This document shows positions 12,104 through 24,700 of a stretch of DNA of 64,000 bases, one piece after another (the first letter of the stretch is position 1; each line of letters begins with the position of its first letter). The DNA lies in contig JBITNC010000001.1 of NCBI GenBank assembly GCA_050084985.1, positions 7,130,001-7,194,000 on the forward strand. The letters are read 5' to 3'. This DNA comes from Nageia nagi. Lineage: Eukaryota > Pinophyta. Made by a program: the position numbers and the translations under genes. The notes under the pieces were generated by a model. It ran no database searches, had not been told where the DNA came from, and saw only the letters and a program-made list of their open reading frames with translations.

Positions 12104-12960
12104 ATGACTAATGGAAGAAGATCTCAATACTTGGGCATATTATCCCATTATGTTAAATATATTAGTGATATCCTAAGTAAATTCAACCTCAAAAATTCCT
12201 TTGATAATGTAGAGATAAAAATAACAGGGTTAGATGCCAAATATAGTACTTTGAGCAAGAACCTGGAACTCCAACAAGCAATGTTGATAAATGTGGGAAT
12301 ACCATATCTAAATATATCAATTTTAGGTTCTTATTACTCCACATGACAAACACAAAAATAAAATATGATTTTAAATAAGCATTCATTCTCCTAAGAATAA
12401 CCAAATTTGATTTTATAAAATTTAATGGTGATGATCCAACCAATTGGATTTATCAGTAAGAATAATATTTCTCATTAAACTAGATTCTTGATTCATAGAA
12501 GGTCAACATTGCATCATCCAATATAGAGAAAGAATTCATCCATTGGTATCAATGGTTTTACAAGATAAATGGCATCCCTCTTTATGGGGAATTCACTAAA
12601 AATCTATTTGTTATATTTCGCCTAAGTGATTTTGAAGACTTAATGGTCATTCTAACAAAATTATACCAAAATACATTAGTGAAGGAATATCAAACTCAAT
12701 TTAAGAAACTTGCAAACTAAACCAGTGAGTTAGATGAATCCTTTTTCAAAAGTTATTTATTGGGCTAAAGGAAACTAAATATGTTCAGTCCCAACACCAT
12801 GATAGAAGTTGTTAGGCTAGTTGGATTAGTTGAAGATAAGTTCAATGATCAACATCAATAGGGGAATAAATCATTTGGAAAATTATAAATTCTCTAACTT
12901 GATCCAAAATGAAACCTACCATTACATGTTAAGTGACCTAGGACTTAGAAAAAATGAAGG
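12104..12960 (+). pseudogene. Element C Gag remnant
   Basis: It starts at the ATG of MTNGRRSQ, matching the Gag start of B. From about 12400 the frame reads FDFIKFNGDDPTNWIYQ, then EKEFIHWYQWFYKINGIPLY and SELDESFFKSYLLG, the Gag core. Stops interrupt at least five times. Confidence 0.65.
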
Positions 12961-13220
12961 AACGAAGGGATAAGGGTATCTACTATAACTATGATGAAAA
13001 ATATGGGTCAAATCATAGATTCACCACATAAAAGTTGTATTTGTTAAATGTATATGTTTTTGAGGATTTGGTAGCTAAGAAGGATAAGGTTATAATGGAT
13101 GAAGTAGAAAATGACTATACTCTTGAAATTTCTTGCAATGCCCACTATGAAATATTATGGACACTTCAAGTCATAGAATCTCATTGTCTTGATTGATTCC
13201 AAGAGTACACACAATTTTAT
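12961..13220 (+). pseudogene. Element C zinc knuckle and protease start
   Basis: IYYNYDEKYGSNHRF is a zinc knuckle in which the Cys residues have mutated, in the same position as CYNYDEKFVHGHCC of B. A decayed protease active site follows near 13170-13215 (ESHCLD, stop, FQEYTQFY). Confidence 0.5.
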
Positions 13221-13699
13221 TAACCTAAGGATGGAAAAACAAGATAAGTTTTATACACACCCTAAAAATATATATTTGAAGTGATGATCAATAATGGAGG
13301 AAATATTTCTTGTAAATGGAATATCACAATGTCAAATTAACCTTAGGATAATGTAATTTGCAGAGTGACATGTAGGGTCTTCCATTGGTAGGATGTTAAG
13401 TGGTCCTTGAAGCTCAAAGGTTGTAGATATTAGGACCTATATTATGATATTTTGTTGGACTATGGATGAAATTAATGGTTTATGGATACAAATATACCCT
13501 CAATGGACTACATTGAGGCCCCTCATAGATAATTAGTTCCCACCATATGGAGAAGATTCTTTAGAAGGGAGAAAAAGGTATTGTTGTGCAATTATTTTCA
13601 CTCCAACCAATTAAGAAATGAAAATATGATCTGGAAATACTACAACAAGTTTTGGCATGCCATGAAGGAGTTTTTAAAGAACCAAAAGTACTATCCCCA

Positions 13700-14160
13700 A
13701 ATCAGCCTCAACATCATACTTTATTGAAGAGTCCTAGAATCATATCCAAACCTATTCTAGAATTATAATGCTAAATTGAAGAAAATCATAAACAAAAATC
13801 ATACAACCACAAATGAACACAAGAGATTACCTTGGTTAATCCAATTTGGGATACATCCAACAAACAAGAGATTTTCCTCCTATATTATTGCTTACATACT
13901 TTCACATCATACCACAAATAGCACATTACAATCAATATATAGGAAACTCTTGTTACCCTAAACTAAAATATGGTATTATAATACCATGGGATCAATACCA
14001 TCCATCATCACATTTTGGTGATACATTGGAAATCCCACCAATGCCATGTGGAAACATGAAAAATCTCAAGTGAATCACACCAACACCATGTGGACCATCG
14101 AGGTATGGGCCTAATGTATAGTACTTCCTCTGCAAAGGATTATTCATATCCAACATATAC
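13700..14160. other. Unexplained stretch inside element C between protease and RT
   Basis: Between the end of the protease and the RT entry (QKNEIEKLV at about 14215), element C has roughly 400 bases with no match to the corresponding part of B. It may be a small insertion. I see no inverted repeats or target duplication that would define it. Confidence 0.3.
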
Positions 14161-15420
14161 ATGTTTTCCTTAGAATTCAACCATCAGACATTTATCTTGA
14201 TCATTATCTTTGTTTACAAAAGAATGAAATTGAAAAATTGGTGCATGATATGTTGGAAGTGGGAATTATTTGACCTAATATAATTCCTTACTCTTCCCCA
14301 ATCTTATTGATACAAAAAAAGGATGGGTCCTAGTGTATGTGTATCAACTTTCAAGATATCAATAAAATCATAGTAAAGGATAAATTTCCCATTCCTATCA
14401 TTAATGAATTATTGGATGAACTACATGAGGCTAAATAGTTTTCTATAGTGAATTTTACATTGAGGTGACATCAAATCAGGCTTCAAGAAGAAGATATTCC
14501 TAAAATAGATTTTCACATGCATGAAGGTGATCATGATTTTTTTGTAATGCCATTTGGTATTACCAATGCTTCTTCCATTTTTCATAGTCTTATGAATCAT
14601 GTATTTCATCCTTTATTTTGGTTTTATTTAATATATTTTAGTATATAGCAATAGTTTGGATGACCACTTGTACCACTTATATTGGACCTTACAAATTCTT
14701 GAAGATAACCAATTATATGCCAAACATTCAAAATTTTCTTTGTACAGTGAGAACTTGAGTATTTAGGATATAATATTTCAAAATATGGTATCAATATATA
14801 TCCTCATAAAATTATAGATATTAAGGATTGACTTCTTCCTAAATCACTCAAATGGTTTCATGAATTCCTAGGATTAACTAGACATTATTGTAATTTTATG
14901 AAGGATTATGGAAAGATTGTAGTTCCATTAACATCCTTAATCAAAAAGAATATTTTTATTTGGTCACTCAATGCTGAAGAATCTTTTCATAAATTGAAGG
15001 AAGTTATATGTTATACTTTAGTTTTTTCCATGTCCAATTTCTCTAAAACCTTTAGTATTGAGAGTGATGCTTCAAGAGTTGGAATTAGTGTAGTTTTGAT
15101 ACAAAAAAGTGAGACCCTTGGCTTTTACTAGAAAAGCATTATCATAAATAAACTTGGCAAAATCCACATATGAAAAAGAAATTCCATCAATCAATCATTC
15201 ATGCTATTCAATGATGGCAACCATATCTCATTGTTTGATATTTTCTTATTCATATAGATCATCATAATTTGAAGTATTGTATGGAAAAAGGAATCTCCAC
15301 TCTTGAGTAAAAAAAGAAGGTTACTAATATTTTGTGGTATGATTATGAGATTGTGTATTGAAAGGTTGAAGAAAATATATTCATCTATGCCCTTTCCCAT
15401 CAATTTAAAGAACTAATGGC
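14160..15420 (+). pseudogene. Element C reverse transcriptase and RNase H remnant
   Basis: The RT entry reads LQKNEIEKLVHDMLEVGII and then INKIIVKDKFPIPIINELLD. The catalytic Asp-Asp region near 14625-14660 is destroyed (FNIF in place of FDDI). 14898-15131 holds the RT/RNase H connection with IESDASRVGIS. The rest is decayed but alignable with B. Confidence 0.7.
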
Positions 15421-15779
15421 ACTTCAAGCATTATCCTCACTAATTCCTTGATGGATAGATTAGGTAAAATAGAAATGTCTCCATGAAAACTCTACTCAAG
15501 TATTAATTCAACATATTCATATTAACCCTCTTGTAAAATCTAATTTTTCTTGGAATTATAGGATCTTTGATTTAAGTGTCACATTGCACTACCCTCTAAT
15601 TCTTCATATCAAGAGGAGATACTTCAATAATTACATGTTGCACCATCAACAAGATACCCTAGGTTTTTAAAAACTTACAAAAGGGTGGCTAGATATTTTT
15701 ATTAGGATATAATGAAATAATATATCAAGAACATTTTTAAAGAGTGATATTTTTCAGTCACAAAAATGCAAGATAGTAG

Positions 15780-16830
15780 GTGATCTAGGATTACTTCATC
15801 TTCTTCCCATACTGACATGAACTTGGATTGATATTTTTATGGATTCATTTAGGGCCTTCTAAAGTCTTATGGGAAATCTATTATCATGGTGGTGGTGGAT
15901 AGGATTTCTAAGTATGCACATTATGTAGCTCAAATTTTCTTGATAACATTTTCAAGCTCCATAGTATCACCTTCACCATAGTCAATGATTGATACCCTAC
16001 ATTTACCAATAATTTTTGGTAAGCATTCTTCAAGCTTCAAGAAAGTCAACTCAACTATAAGTTCAACTTATCACCCCAAATTGATGGCCAAGAAAAAATA
16101 AATAATAAGTATTTGGAGTCTTATCTACATTATTTTCCTTCTTCCCAATTTGTTCATTAGGTTGAATGGACTCCTTTGGTAGAATGGTGGTATAATACTT
16201 CATATAATATTATAATTAATATGACCCCCTATAAAGCATTTTATGGTCAAGCACCATCCAAAGTGGCCTCTTATGTCTTTTGCAACACCAATGTTCAAGA
16301 AATTAACACTAAATTAACCTCTCAAGGGGATATCCTACATCTTCTTCAGGAGAATTTGTAGATCACTCAAAATTACATGAAATAATAGCTGATCAACAAC
16401 AAGTCAAAATAGAATTTCAATAAGGGGATATGGTTTTCATATGGCTTAAACCATATCATTAAAAATCTCTCAAGATCAAAGGATGCTAGAAGTTGGCTTT
16501 GAAGTTTTATTGGTCGTACATAATTCTTCAATGCATTGGACCTATAACATACAAATTGGAGTTACTTGTATCCTCAAACATTCATCCAGTACTTCATATA
16601 TTTTACCTTAAGAAGGTATTAGGTTCATAAGTAAAGGTTCAAATATAATTACCTAAATTCATAGCATATGGATTCATAATGGTTGAACCTAAAGTATTTT
16701 TGTAACAACACACCTATTAGATTTGTAATGGCACCATTATTGAAGTTCTTATCTAGTGGCATGGATTAGCACCTCAGGATGTGACTTGGGAGGTTCTTCA
16801 TCAACTTCAATAGCAATTTCTCTAGTTTCA
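15780..16830 (+). pseudogene. Element C integrase and chromodomain remnant
   Basis: KSYGKSIIMVVVDRISKYAH, reading around one stop, near 15860-15925 is the start of the integrase core. 16176-16361 carries WWYNTSYNIIINMTPYKAFYGQAP from its C-terminal part. Near 16752-16806 WHGLAPQDVTWEVLHQLQ is the chromodomain end, matching B. Stops throughout. Confidence 0.75.
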
Positions 16831-16849
16831 ATTTTGAGGATAAAACTCT

Positions 16850-17275
16850 TTTCCAAGAGGGGTGGTATGCTAGGATACCATATCCTAACATTTACTTATG
16901 TTAGTATTTTATTTAATTATTATCTTATATTAGTTTATGATGTGAATCATCCTATTTACTAAGGTGAATCATCATTTTGTAAGGAATTTCCAATTAGGGT
17001 TAGGATAGCATGACTATAAATATGTGTACAAGGGATAGATATATTATCTTGGACAAATATTTATCTTTTTGATTTGTAAGGAGGAATCCCCCTTGAAGCA
17101 TACTAAGATTCATATTGCTATTTAGTAAAGTTATTTTATTCTGCAATCTTATTGACATTCTAAATTACACTATTTGAATATATATACTCTTTTGCATTAT
17201 GAATCTATTTTGATTCCATTATTTATTATTATTTTGGTTAAAAACCCTTTTATATCTTTCATATTCCTATCAAAC
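16850..17275 (+). repeat. Polypurine tract and 3' LTR of element C
   Basis: CCAAGAGGGGTGGTA (16853-16867) is followed by the LTR start TGCTAGGATACC (16868). The LTR is about 408 bases and resembles the LTR of B, including the segment GGAATCCCCCTTGAAGC. Its end, near 17275, is placed by comparison with B. Confidence 0.75.
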
Positions 17276-17626
17276 TTATTTTCATTGGGTGGGTATGAGT
17301 AATTGTGATCAATTTTCCTTAGAAGCATTCTTATTTTTATTGAAATATATATATATATATGCATTGTTCAATATTTCTCTTTATATGATAAATAACTATT
17401 CAAATAATTAATTTATATATATTTATTATTGGGTAAAATTTAATAGATATTACAAACCAATGGGTTTTAAATGATATTAAAAGATATCTATCTATCATAA
17501 AGAACCATTGCAATTCCAACATGCAAATGTGAATTCATTAGACTTGGTGGAGACTCAAAGGGTGGCATTATTATGAAAATTTGAGAGGTAATTGTATCAA
17601 GGGGGAGGAATCATGAATGATATACA
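17276..17626. other. Spacer between elements C and D, no gene seen
   Basis: AT-rich sequence with a short (AT)n run near 17347-17360. No open frame or repeat partner was found. It is the target sequence of element D, continued at 34732. Confidence 0.5.
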
Positions 17627-17631
17627 TGTAG
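17627..17631. repeat. Left target site duplication of element D (TGTAG)
   Basis: The same five bases occur at 34727-34731 immediately after the 3' LTR, defining the insertion exactly. Confidence 0.92.
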
Positions 17632-17937
17632 TGATCCGAAAATTTGGATCCCTTCAACATTTAGTAATCTCCATTTTAGTGTGTTCAATGTGATCACCTT
17701 GTCTTCAACTTTTCGATGCTTCTTTCAGATCGAGAATCCGAGTCCGTATGAGGAAGATATGGCCTTAAGTCCATTTTGTATTTTTTTGAAAAAAAAAAAA
17801 AAATCAAATTGGCGGGACCCGCCCGCCACCGTGGAGGCCACGTCGGAGTAGATAGGACTGCGTGGAGGTGATAGGGTGGGTTAATTGTCTGACTACCATC
17901 GTGTACCCTACCTACCATGTCCGACCTACGTGGAGAG

Positions 17938-18064
17938 TTGACCTATTGACCGTGACCTACCAACTTGCATACGTCCATGCTAACCAAGACTACCACGCAA
18001 CCCGCCTAACCGCCTGCATGTAACGCCTGACCAGTCAGTTGACCGTGCCTGTTGACCAGTTGAC
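17938..18064 (+). promoter_or_regulatory. Cluster of five TTGAC (W-box core) motifs in the D LTR
   Basis: TTGAC occurs at 17938, 17946, 18039, 18052 and 18060, four of them as TTGACC and one as TTGACT. W-boxes are bound by WRKY factors. The cluster lies about 320-450 bases upstream of the TATA box at 18386, a plausible enhancer position in the LTR U3 region. Function is inferred from motif density only. Confidence 0.4.
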
Positions 18065-18385
18065 TTCATCCTAGAACATGCCACATGTCAGCACCATAAT
18101 GCACCCATCCATTTTTGGAGTATTTTAACATATTTTGGCATTTTTTCAAAGGTTTTTCATGATTTTTGATTCACCTAAGGTCCTATTCTTGGGCTGAGTT
18201 TATTTTTAAGCCTGTAACAGTCCAGAGAGCATGTTTTTCAGTTTCAGAGCTCATTTTTGGAAGATTTATGCAACCAATTGAGCCCAAATTTGGCAGGAAG
18301 ATCAAGGAGGTTAATGGGTATCTAAAAATGTATTTTTTTCAGATTTTCTAGTTGTAATTCTCTCCAATTTTAGCTCCAAAAATTG

Positions 18386-18393
18386 TATAAAAG
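18386..18393 (+). promoter_or_regulatory. TATA box of the element D promoter
   Basis: TATAAAAG followed by GGGAGC, conserved at 34362-34369 in the other LTR. This is the usual U3/R arrangement. Confidence 0.6.
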
Positions 18394-18754
18394 GGGAGCA
18401 AATTGGACATAAGGGGGAAAAAGGAGGATTTTGGGAATTGTTTCAATTTTGTTGTGATTTTTAGAGCTGAGAGTGTATTATGAATGTGAGAGGAGGTTTT
18501 GAAGGACCAAGGAGGCCTTGTAAAGTGATTCTACCCATTGATAGAGAGAGCTTTTGAGCTAGATGTAGCTCACATTAGGTGAACCAGGATAAATTTTTGC
18601 TTGTCTCTTCTATGGTGAATGCTTTTCTCTTCTCTGTGTTTACAAGTTTATTCCTAAATTTCCTTTACAAGCACTTAATTATTTTAAGTGTGAAAGGATC
18701 CATTTGGCAAGGTTAAAATTGAAATTTTTAATCTTATAGTTTATGGATCAAGTT

Positions 18755-18766
18755 TGGTATCAGAGC
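18755..18766 (+). other. Primer binding site of element D (tRNA-Met type)
   Basis: TGGTATCAGAGC lies four bases after the LTR end, matching the initiator tRNA-Met 3' end. Confidence 0.9.
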
Positions 18767-18832
18767 AAGTTGAAATCATTGAGCTAACCTCTATTTTTGA
18801 GATTGTTGTTGGTGTTTGGGAAGTGTTTTTAC

Positions 18833-19870
18833 ATGTATACCAGGTCACAAAGAAAGAAGGGAGAAGGAGAATTTGTGGAGGAGGATCCAGAAATTGGTTC
18901 TAGAGTTTGGCTAAAGAAGCAAAGAGAGCTTGGAGCCATGGCCAATGAAGGAGGGTCTAATATGGAGAAGCAAATTGCTGATCTTTTCACAATGTTCCAG
19001 AAAATGTCTCTACAATTCCAACATTTTCAAGAACAACAATACAAGAAAAATGAAGGTGAAACTAGTGAATGTAATAAAATTGACAATGATGTTACACATA
19101 GTATTTTTCAAAGTTATCCTTTGAAATTGGAAGTTAAATTTGATTTGCCTACTTTTATTGGGGAAGTAAATGCTGATAAATTAGACCATTGGATTAAACA
19201 AATTGAAGTATATTGTAGAATTCAAAGAATTGTAAGAGATGAGGATAAAATCCAATTAGCAACTCTTAAAATGAGTGGTAATGCACTTGTTTGGTGGGAA
19301 AGTTGTTTACAAAGTAAGAATGAATCTATTCAAGCTTGTAATGCTTCTTGGAATCATTTTGTACAATTGCTTAGAAATCAATTTTATCCTTTGGGTTATC
19401 GGAAAAAGGCAATCATGGAATGGTAAACTTTCTGTCAAGGCAAAGGGCAAAGTGTGCAAGAGTACACTACAGAATTCTGAAGAAGAACTACAATGCTAGG
19501 TATTCCTCTTGATTCCCAAGATACTCTTCTTAAATATATTGGTGGTTTGCATAATTATTTAAGACATACAATTTTGATGTTTGATCCAAATGATTTGGAT
19601 AAAGTTTGTGTACAAGCTACTCACTTAGAAGAAAGGGGAAAATATGTTAAGGATGGGAAAAAGAACAATGCTTCCAATTACAATAGTAATAATGATTTTG
19701 AAAGGAATAATGGAAAGGGAAAAAAGAAAACTATGTTTACTACACAAAAGTCTAAAGATGTATGTGCACATTGTCAAAAAGAAGGTCATTTAGAGGCTAA
19801 ATGTTGGAAATTACATCCTGAATTACGCCCTAAACCTAAAGGTCAAAGAAAGCAAACAAATACTATTACT
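18833..19870 (+). pseudogene. Element D Gag
   Basis: The likely start is the ATG at 18833 (MYTRSQRKKGEGEF). The Gag core reads FDLPTFIGEVNADKLDHWIK, then LATLKMSGNALVWWESC and FVQLLRNQFYPLGYRKKA. A zinc knuckle VCAHCQKEGHLEAKC (Cx2Cx4Hx4C) lies near 19758-19805. Two stops, TAA at 19424 and TGA at 19478, break it, but the frame is unchanged across both. Each differs by one C-to-T change from a sense codon. Confidence 0.88.
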
Positions 19871-20916
19871 TGTGAAATTGAAGATGGTTCAGATGTAGAT
19901 GAGAAAATGACATGTATGGCTTTGCATAATACACCTAATGAAGATGAGGAAAAGAAGAAAATTGAACTTTTTCACATCAAGGTGCAAGCTAAGAAGACTA
20001 GGATTGATACATTGTTTGATTCTGGATCTCAAGCCAATTTGATTGCAGAAAAGTATGTCAAATCACTTGCACTCACTACTCAACCCCATCCAAACCCATA
20101 TCCATTGGGATGGGTTAATAACAATTCAAATTTGAAAGTAACACAACAATGCAAGTTGCAATTTGGGATTAACAGGGATTACATTGATGAAGTTTTACTT
20201 GATGTTGTTCCTTTGGATATTTGTGGGATTGTGCTTGGTAGTCCTTATCTATGGGAAAGAGATGCTCTATTTTATAGAAAGGAAAACAAATATAGACTCA
20301 TTAAAGATGGAATTGAATACATGGTTAGTGCTCATCAAAGCAAGAAAAAGGATATTTCTTTGATTACTGCAGGACAAACAAAGAAACTAATCAATGGAAA
20401 AATGTTTATACTTGCAATGGTGAAATCTCAAGATGAAGTGGAAATCATAAAGGCACTTGAAGATTGTGAACCACAATACAAAGAAGAAGTTAAAGAGGTA
20501 ATTTCTAAATTTGAAGATTTATTTCAAGTACCTAAAGAACTTCCACCAAAAAGAGATATGCAACATGAGATTCAATTACATCCTGATGTTGCACTTCCTA
20601 ATATTCGCTTATATAGACATTCTATTTTGGAAAATGAAGAAATTAAGAAATAAGTCAAGGAATTGTTAGATCAAGGAGTCATTAGACCTAGCACATCACC
20701 ATGTGGATCTCCTATTGTTATAATTCCAAAGAAAGATGAAACTTGGTGTAAAGTGTTTGAAGTTTTAAGGGAAGCAAAACTCTATTTGAAAATGTCTAAG
20801 TGTGAGTTTGTCAGAAAAAGTTTAATCTATCTTGGCCACATTGTAGGTGAAGGTCAATTGAGGATAGATCCTGCAAAAATTGAGGCTGTGTTGAAATGGC
20901 CTACTCCCACTAATGT
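19871..20916 (+). pseudogene. Element D protease and reverse transcriptase N- and C-terminal parts, RT core deleted
   Basis: The protease active site TLFDSGSQANLIAE (about 20008-20050) and its tail DICGIVLGSPYLWERDALF are intact-looking. The linker leads to a TAA at 20651 and then the RT entry (LLDQGVIRPSTSPCGSPIVI). After KKDETW (near 20746) the frame jumps directly to VFEVLREAKLYLK, the region after the catalytic site. The palm with the first Asp and the x-D-D box is absent, yet the join is in frame. Element E interrupts at 20916. Confidence 0.88.
20912..20916. repeat. Target site duplication of element E (AATGT), left copy
   Basis: AATGT also follows the other end of E at 32562-32566. Removing E and one copy restores the reading frame of D across the site. 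Confidence 0.93.
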
Positions 20917-21766
20917 TGTTGCAGTGAAAATAGAGCTGGAATGTAGAATAACATGAAATACAATTATTCTTAAATCTTCACTGAACCTCAAATTATGTAA
21001 AATAGATAGAAATGCTGTAATTATAAATTGATATTGATTTTTAGCTCAAACTACAATTTTCCCTTAGAAGGGACTTTTACAAATGCCATTTTCCAAAACG
21101 AAGGTATTAGATCTTCATTGTTTTTTTATTTGCTTGCTTCTCTCCTTGATATGGACAACTTGTAAATCCTACACACATGCAAAAGACAATAACATCAAAG
21201 CATCTATGTATGACATGTATTAAATTGAAACTAGCATAAAACAATAGAAGGTATTAGCTCACAAGATTTTGGCAGCATTACCCTACTTCAAAAAATGGGT
21301 CAAGATCCTCTCTCTATTGCTTTGTATTGGCTTGTATTTATAGATTTTAGGTGAGATGTTCCAAGGCTAGTAAGGGGAAGTGAAAAGCCCCCGTAGGTCG
21401 TAACTGACCCCCTCTATCCACATCATCTTGGAAAAATGAAGCATTTCAACTTTCTCTCGCTATTTTGGTTTCTATTCGGTTATTACAGAGTCACCGATGT
21501 TTACTAGGCGGACGCCGGCGATCATCCCAAAATGTCGGCGTTTGTTTTGGGTCGTCGACGACTGGTTTTCAATTTTTATAACAATATAAAAATGACTGCC
21601 AAATAGTCAATTTTTATCAAAAAGGGGTCATGTGACCACTCATTTTGCATGTACTCGATGAGAGATATCCAATAATGCAATTTTCAAGCTTTTTTGAGGC
21701 TTGTATAAAGAGTTATGATTATTTCAATGTTTACTAGTTAAAAAGGGACATTTTTAGGTGTCTACA
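20917..21766 (-). repeat. 3' LTR of element E
   Basis: 850 bases, pairing with 31712-32561. It contains the perfect 12-base palindrome GTCGTCGACGAC near 21542-21553 and several TCGGCG-type units. Confidence 0.93.
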
Positions 21767-21780
21767 TTTTGCCCCTTTTT
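21767..21780 (-). other. Polypurine tract of element E
   Basis: The minus strand reads AAAAAGGGGCAAAA directly before the LTR start TGTAGACACC. This fixes the element's orientation as minus. Confidence 0.8.
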
Positions 21781-24700
21781 GAATTATCAACTGAGAAATG
21801 CGGTTGATGATTTCAAAAATATAGGATGAGAAGATTTGTCACTTGATTATTTGTTGTTGCTTTTTTATGATATAAGTTTTGACTCAATTTCTTAAATGAA
21901 TCAAAATTTTGATCAAATTATGATAAAATGTGTTTTCATTTTACATTTGATGTAGTTTTGAAAACAAATTTGAATATACTTTAGAAGTGACTGTTTTCGG
22001 TATGACAATGTGTTGAACTTATGTGACAGTTGCATGACATTTCTATTATGTCATTTTACATGTCTAAGCACACATGTACCATATAAGTCCTCTTTAGTAT
22101 ATGAGTTTGATGGTGTTGTCCTTTGTCCCGACAACGGGGTTTCAAGATGATCTCCTGTAACAATGATACATCACATTTTATCTCCTTTGATATTTGTAAA
22201 TGTTAATGATATTTTTAAGAAATATCATCAAAATCTTTTTTTGTATAAAGCTTAAGATCTTTTGGTAGGATATAATTATAGCTTCTCTGAATCAAAACTT
22301 ATTATATATATATATATATATATTTCATCATCTGGTGTTGTCATGAGGATAGTCCTTGCCATGACTAAATATGATTTTTTAACTTTTGCAATTGATATGT
22401 TTTGAAAATGATATTGTAATACATCAAAACTACACTTGTGTCAATCTCCATACTGTGTGCTGTTTATGGTAGTTGCATGACAAGACTTTGGCTTGTCTCT
22501 GCATACCAAAGCGAGTATGTGATGGTAAGCTTACTTGATGTATACAATTTTGAGATAGTGATGTTGTATATCAAAACTTCACTTGTGTTTATCTCCATAC
22601 TGTGTGCTGTTTATGGCAGTTGCGTGACAAGACTCTAGTTTGTCTCTGCATGCCGAAGCGAGTATGTGATAAGAAGCTTGTTTTGTATATACAAGTCATC
22701 TTTCATTTTTCTCTGCTTTTGACCCAGCAGAATGGGGTTCGTGGTGATCTTTTGCATAAGTCTTTTAGAATCATATTGAGCATAAATATCTTATTTTAGG
22801 TTATAGGTAATCTTAATTACCTTAACCATGAGTAGACATATATCTTTTGATTTTGTAATTAACAATGTTTTGGGTACATTTTAAGAGAGATGCCATGGTC
22901 TTACTATGTGATCGCGGGCTTACTTTGATTGTGGTGCTGATCTTAGCATTATGGCCCCTTTTGAACTGACTAATGATGTCAGTGATGATGATGATAGACT
23001 GTTCAAAAAACTAATGCATATTAGCTAGTGAACAAGTAAGATGAATGTACAAGTGATTCTAACCTTATTATTTCAATCATTTATAGGTGAATATAAGGTT
23101 TGATTTTAGGTTATGGGAAATTGTATTTACCCCAATTATCCAAGTATGATTTCGTGAGCTTTGCAATTGAAGTATTTTGAACACACGTTGGTTGTACACC
23201 AAATAGGTACTAAAGGCTTGTTTCCATATATCATTACATGGGTGTCTTGTGTTTACCCCGAGGAAATGTATGGAGCCGAGTCAGGTATGTGACATGAAGT
23301 CCCCTTTGTGTGCACTGATTTGAATTTTGATTATTATGTTATTACTCTAGAAAGGTAGGTTTTACAAAAATCATTGGAATCATGTTTTTTGATGATTAGG
23401 GTTTCCTGAATACGTATAACAATAAGTGATGACTAAACATGCATAACATGACATATGATTTGAACTAAGAAGTTTGTGATTCATTGTAAGATCATAAACA
23501 ATAAATGGTGTTTATCTTATCAAGGATTCACGATGAAATTGTTTATGATCGAGTTTGCATGTTTATTTGGTTATCTTCTTCATGTTTTGACTTATTCCCA
23601 TGAGTACATATATGTGATGTATGAATATGACGAATGGTTGACACTTGTGTGTAATCACATACAATTTTTTCATAAACGTAAATGCATATGTGATACATGA
23701 TGTGGTAAGCAAACATAGTCATGTATCTTAAGAAGATACAAACAAACTAACATGTTATCATTGTAGACTTATACAAATACCCTTAGACTCATAAGTAGGT
23801 GATAATATACTTGAGGTTGGTAAGTGGTTAAGTCAAGACTCGTACACTTGAGTTTATCAACTTATGTACGAATATTTTAAATCTTGATTTTGTTGGTTGA
23901 TGGTAGAGGTAAATGATTTGCTTTGGGTCATGGACAATCATATTTGCCCCAAATTTATGATCAAACATAAACTTTTTGAATTTTTGCAATCAAAGTATTT
24001 TGAAAATAAGTTCTACACCTTACTAGGTACTCATGCTTGCCCACATATGCTATTTCATGGAACACTTTATTCCATAGGCTCTATGCCATTAGCATGTATG
24101 TAATGTGGAGTCCTTTCAAAGTAGATAACATTTTAATGTTTGATAATTCTGCTATTTGCCCTAGCAGAATGGGTTTCATTATCATTTCTTGCAAAAATCA
24201 TTAGAAACATGTTTTTCCATGATTGGGGTTTTTTGTTGAACAAGACTTGAAAACAAGACAAATGCATTCTACCTCATTTATCGAGATGGTGATACAAAAT
24301 CAAGTTTGCTACAAAGATCGACATAATGATAGATGATATATATTATGTATTTTATTATCCATTCTTAAGAAATTTAAAAGCATGATTATTAAACTTTAAT
24401 CATGAATGCACATTGATGGTGTATCTCTAAGTTCGAATAAATACTTCGATTATTGTTATTAGTTTTATTGTTATTTCAATCATCGATGTTGATTTTGATT
24501 TTATTAAATATTTTCAAATTTAAGGATAATGATTTGAAAAATTGCAGTATTAGATTATATCATTTACCAAACTTGGCTACTAATACTTTTTATTTTATGA
24601 TAACATGTACAAAGGATATGGAACAAGATGTAACACACATTCAATTTATGGATAGATGATAATGAATGGAAAGGGAAGAAGAACATCGACTTCCAATTCA

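Larger units (their letters stand above)
11925..17275 (+). mobile_element. Element C: 5'-truncated chromovirus related to B
   Basis: Plus-strand gag, protease, RT/RNase H, integrase, chromodomain, PPT and one 3' LTR (16868-17275) follow in order and resemble element B throughout. The leader upstream of Gag (from about 11925) still aligns with B's leader, but no 5' LTR or primer site precedes it, because CACTA sequence begins there. All frames are broken. It looks older than B. Confidence 0.8.
17632..18750 (+). repeat. 5' LTR of element D
   Basis: 1119 bases, TG...CA ends, paired with 33613-34726. It has a GC-rich block (about 17810-18070) unlike the AT-rich surroundings, containing repeated TTGAC boxes, then a TATA box at 18386. 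Confidence 0.93.

Noticed and set aside
17347-17360. Short (AT)n run considered as a replication or matrix-attachment signal
   Set aside because: Such runs are common in AT-rich plant DNA and nothing else supports a function.
18755-18766. tRNA-like sequence TGGTATCAGAGC considered as part of a tRNA gene
   Set aside because: Only the 3' end complement is present, next to an LTR; it is a primer binding site. No complete tRNA or rRNA gene was seen.
22438-22799. Two overlapping frames with repeated ISILCAVYGSC
   Set aside because: The repetition comes from the non-coding tandem unit; no start context, domain or codon pattern supports a protein.
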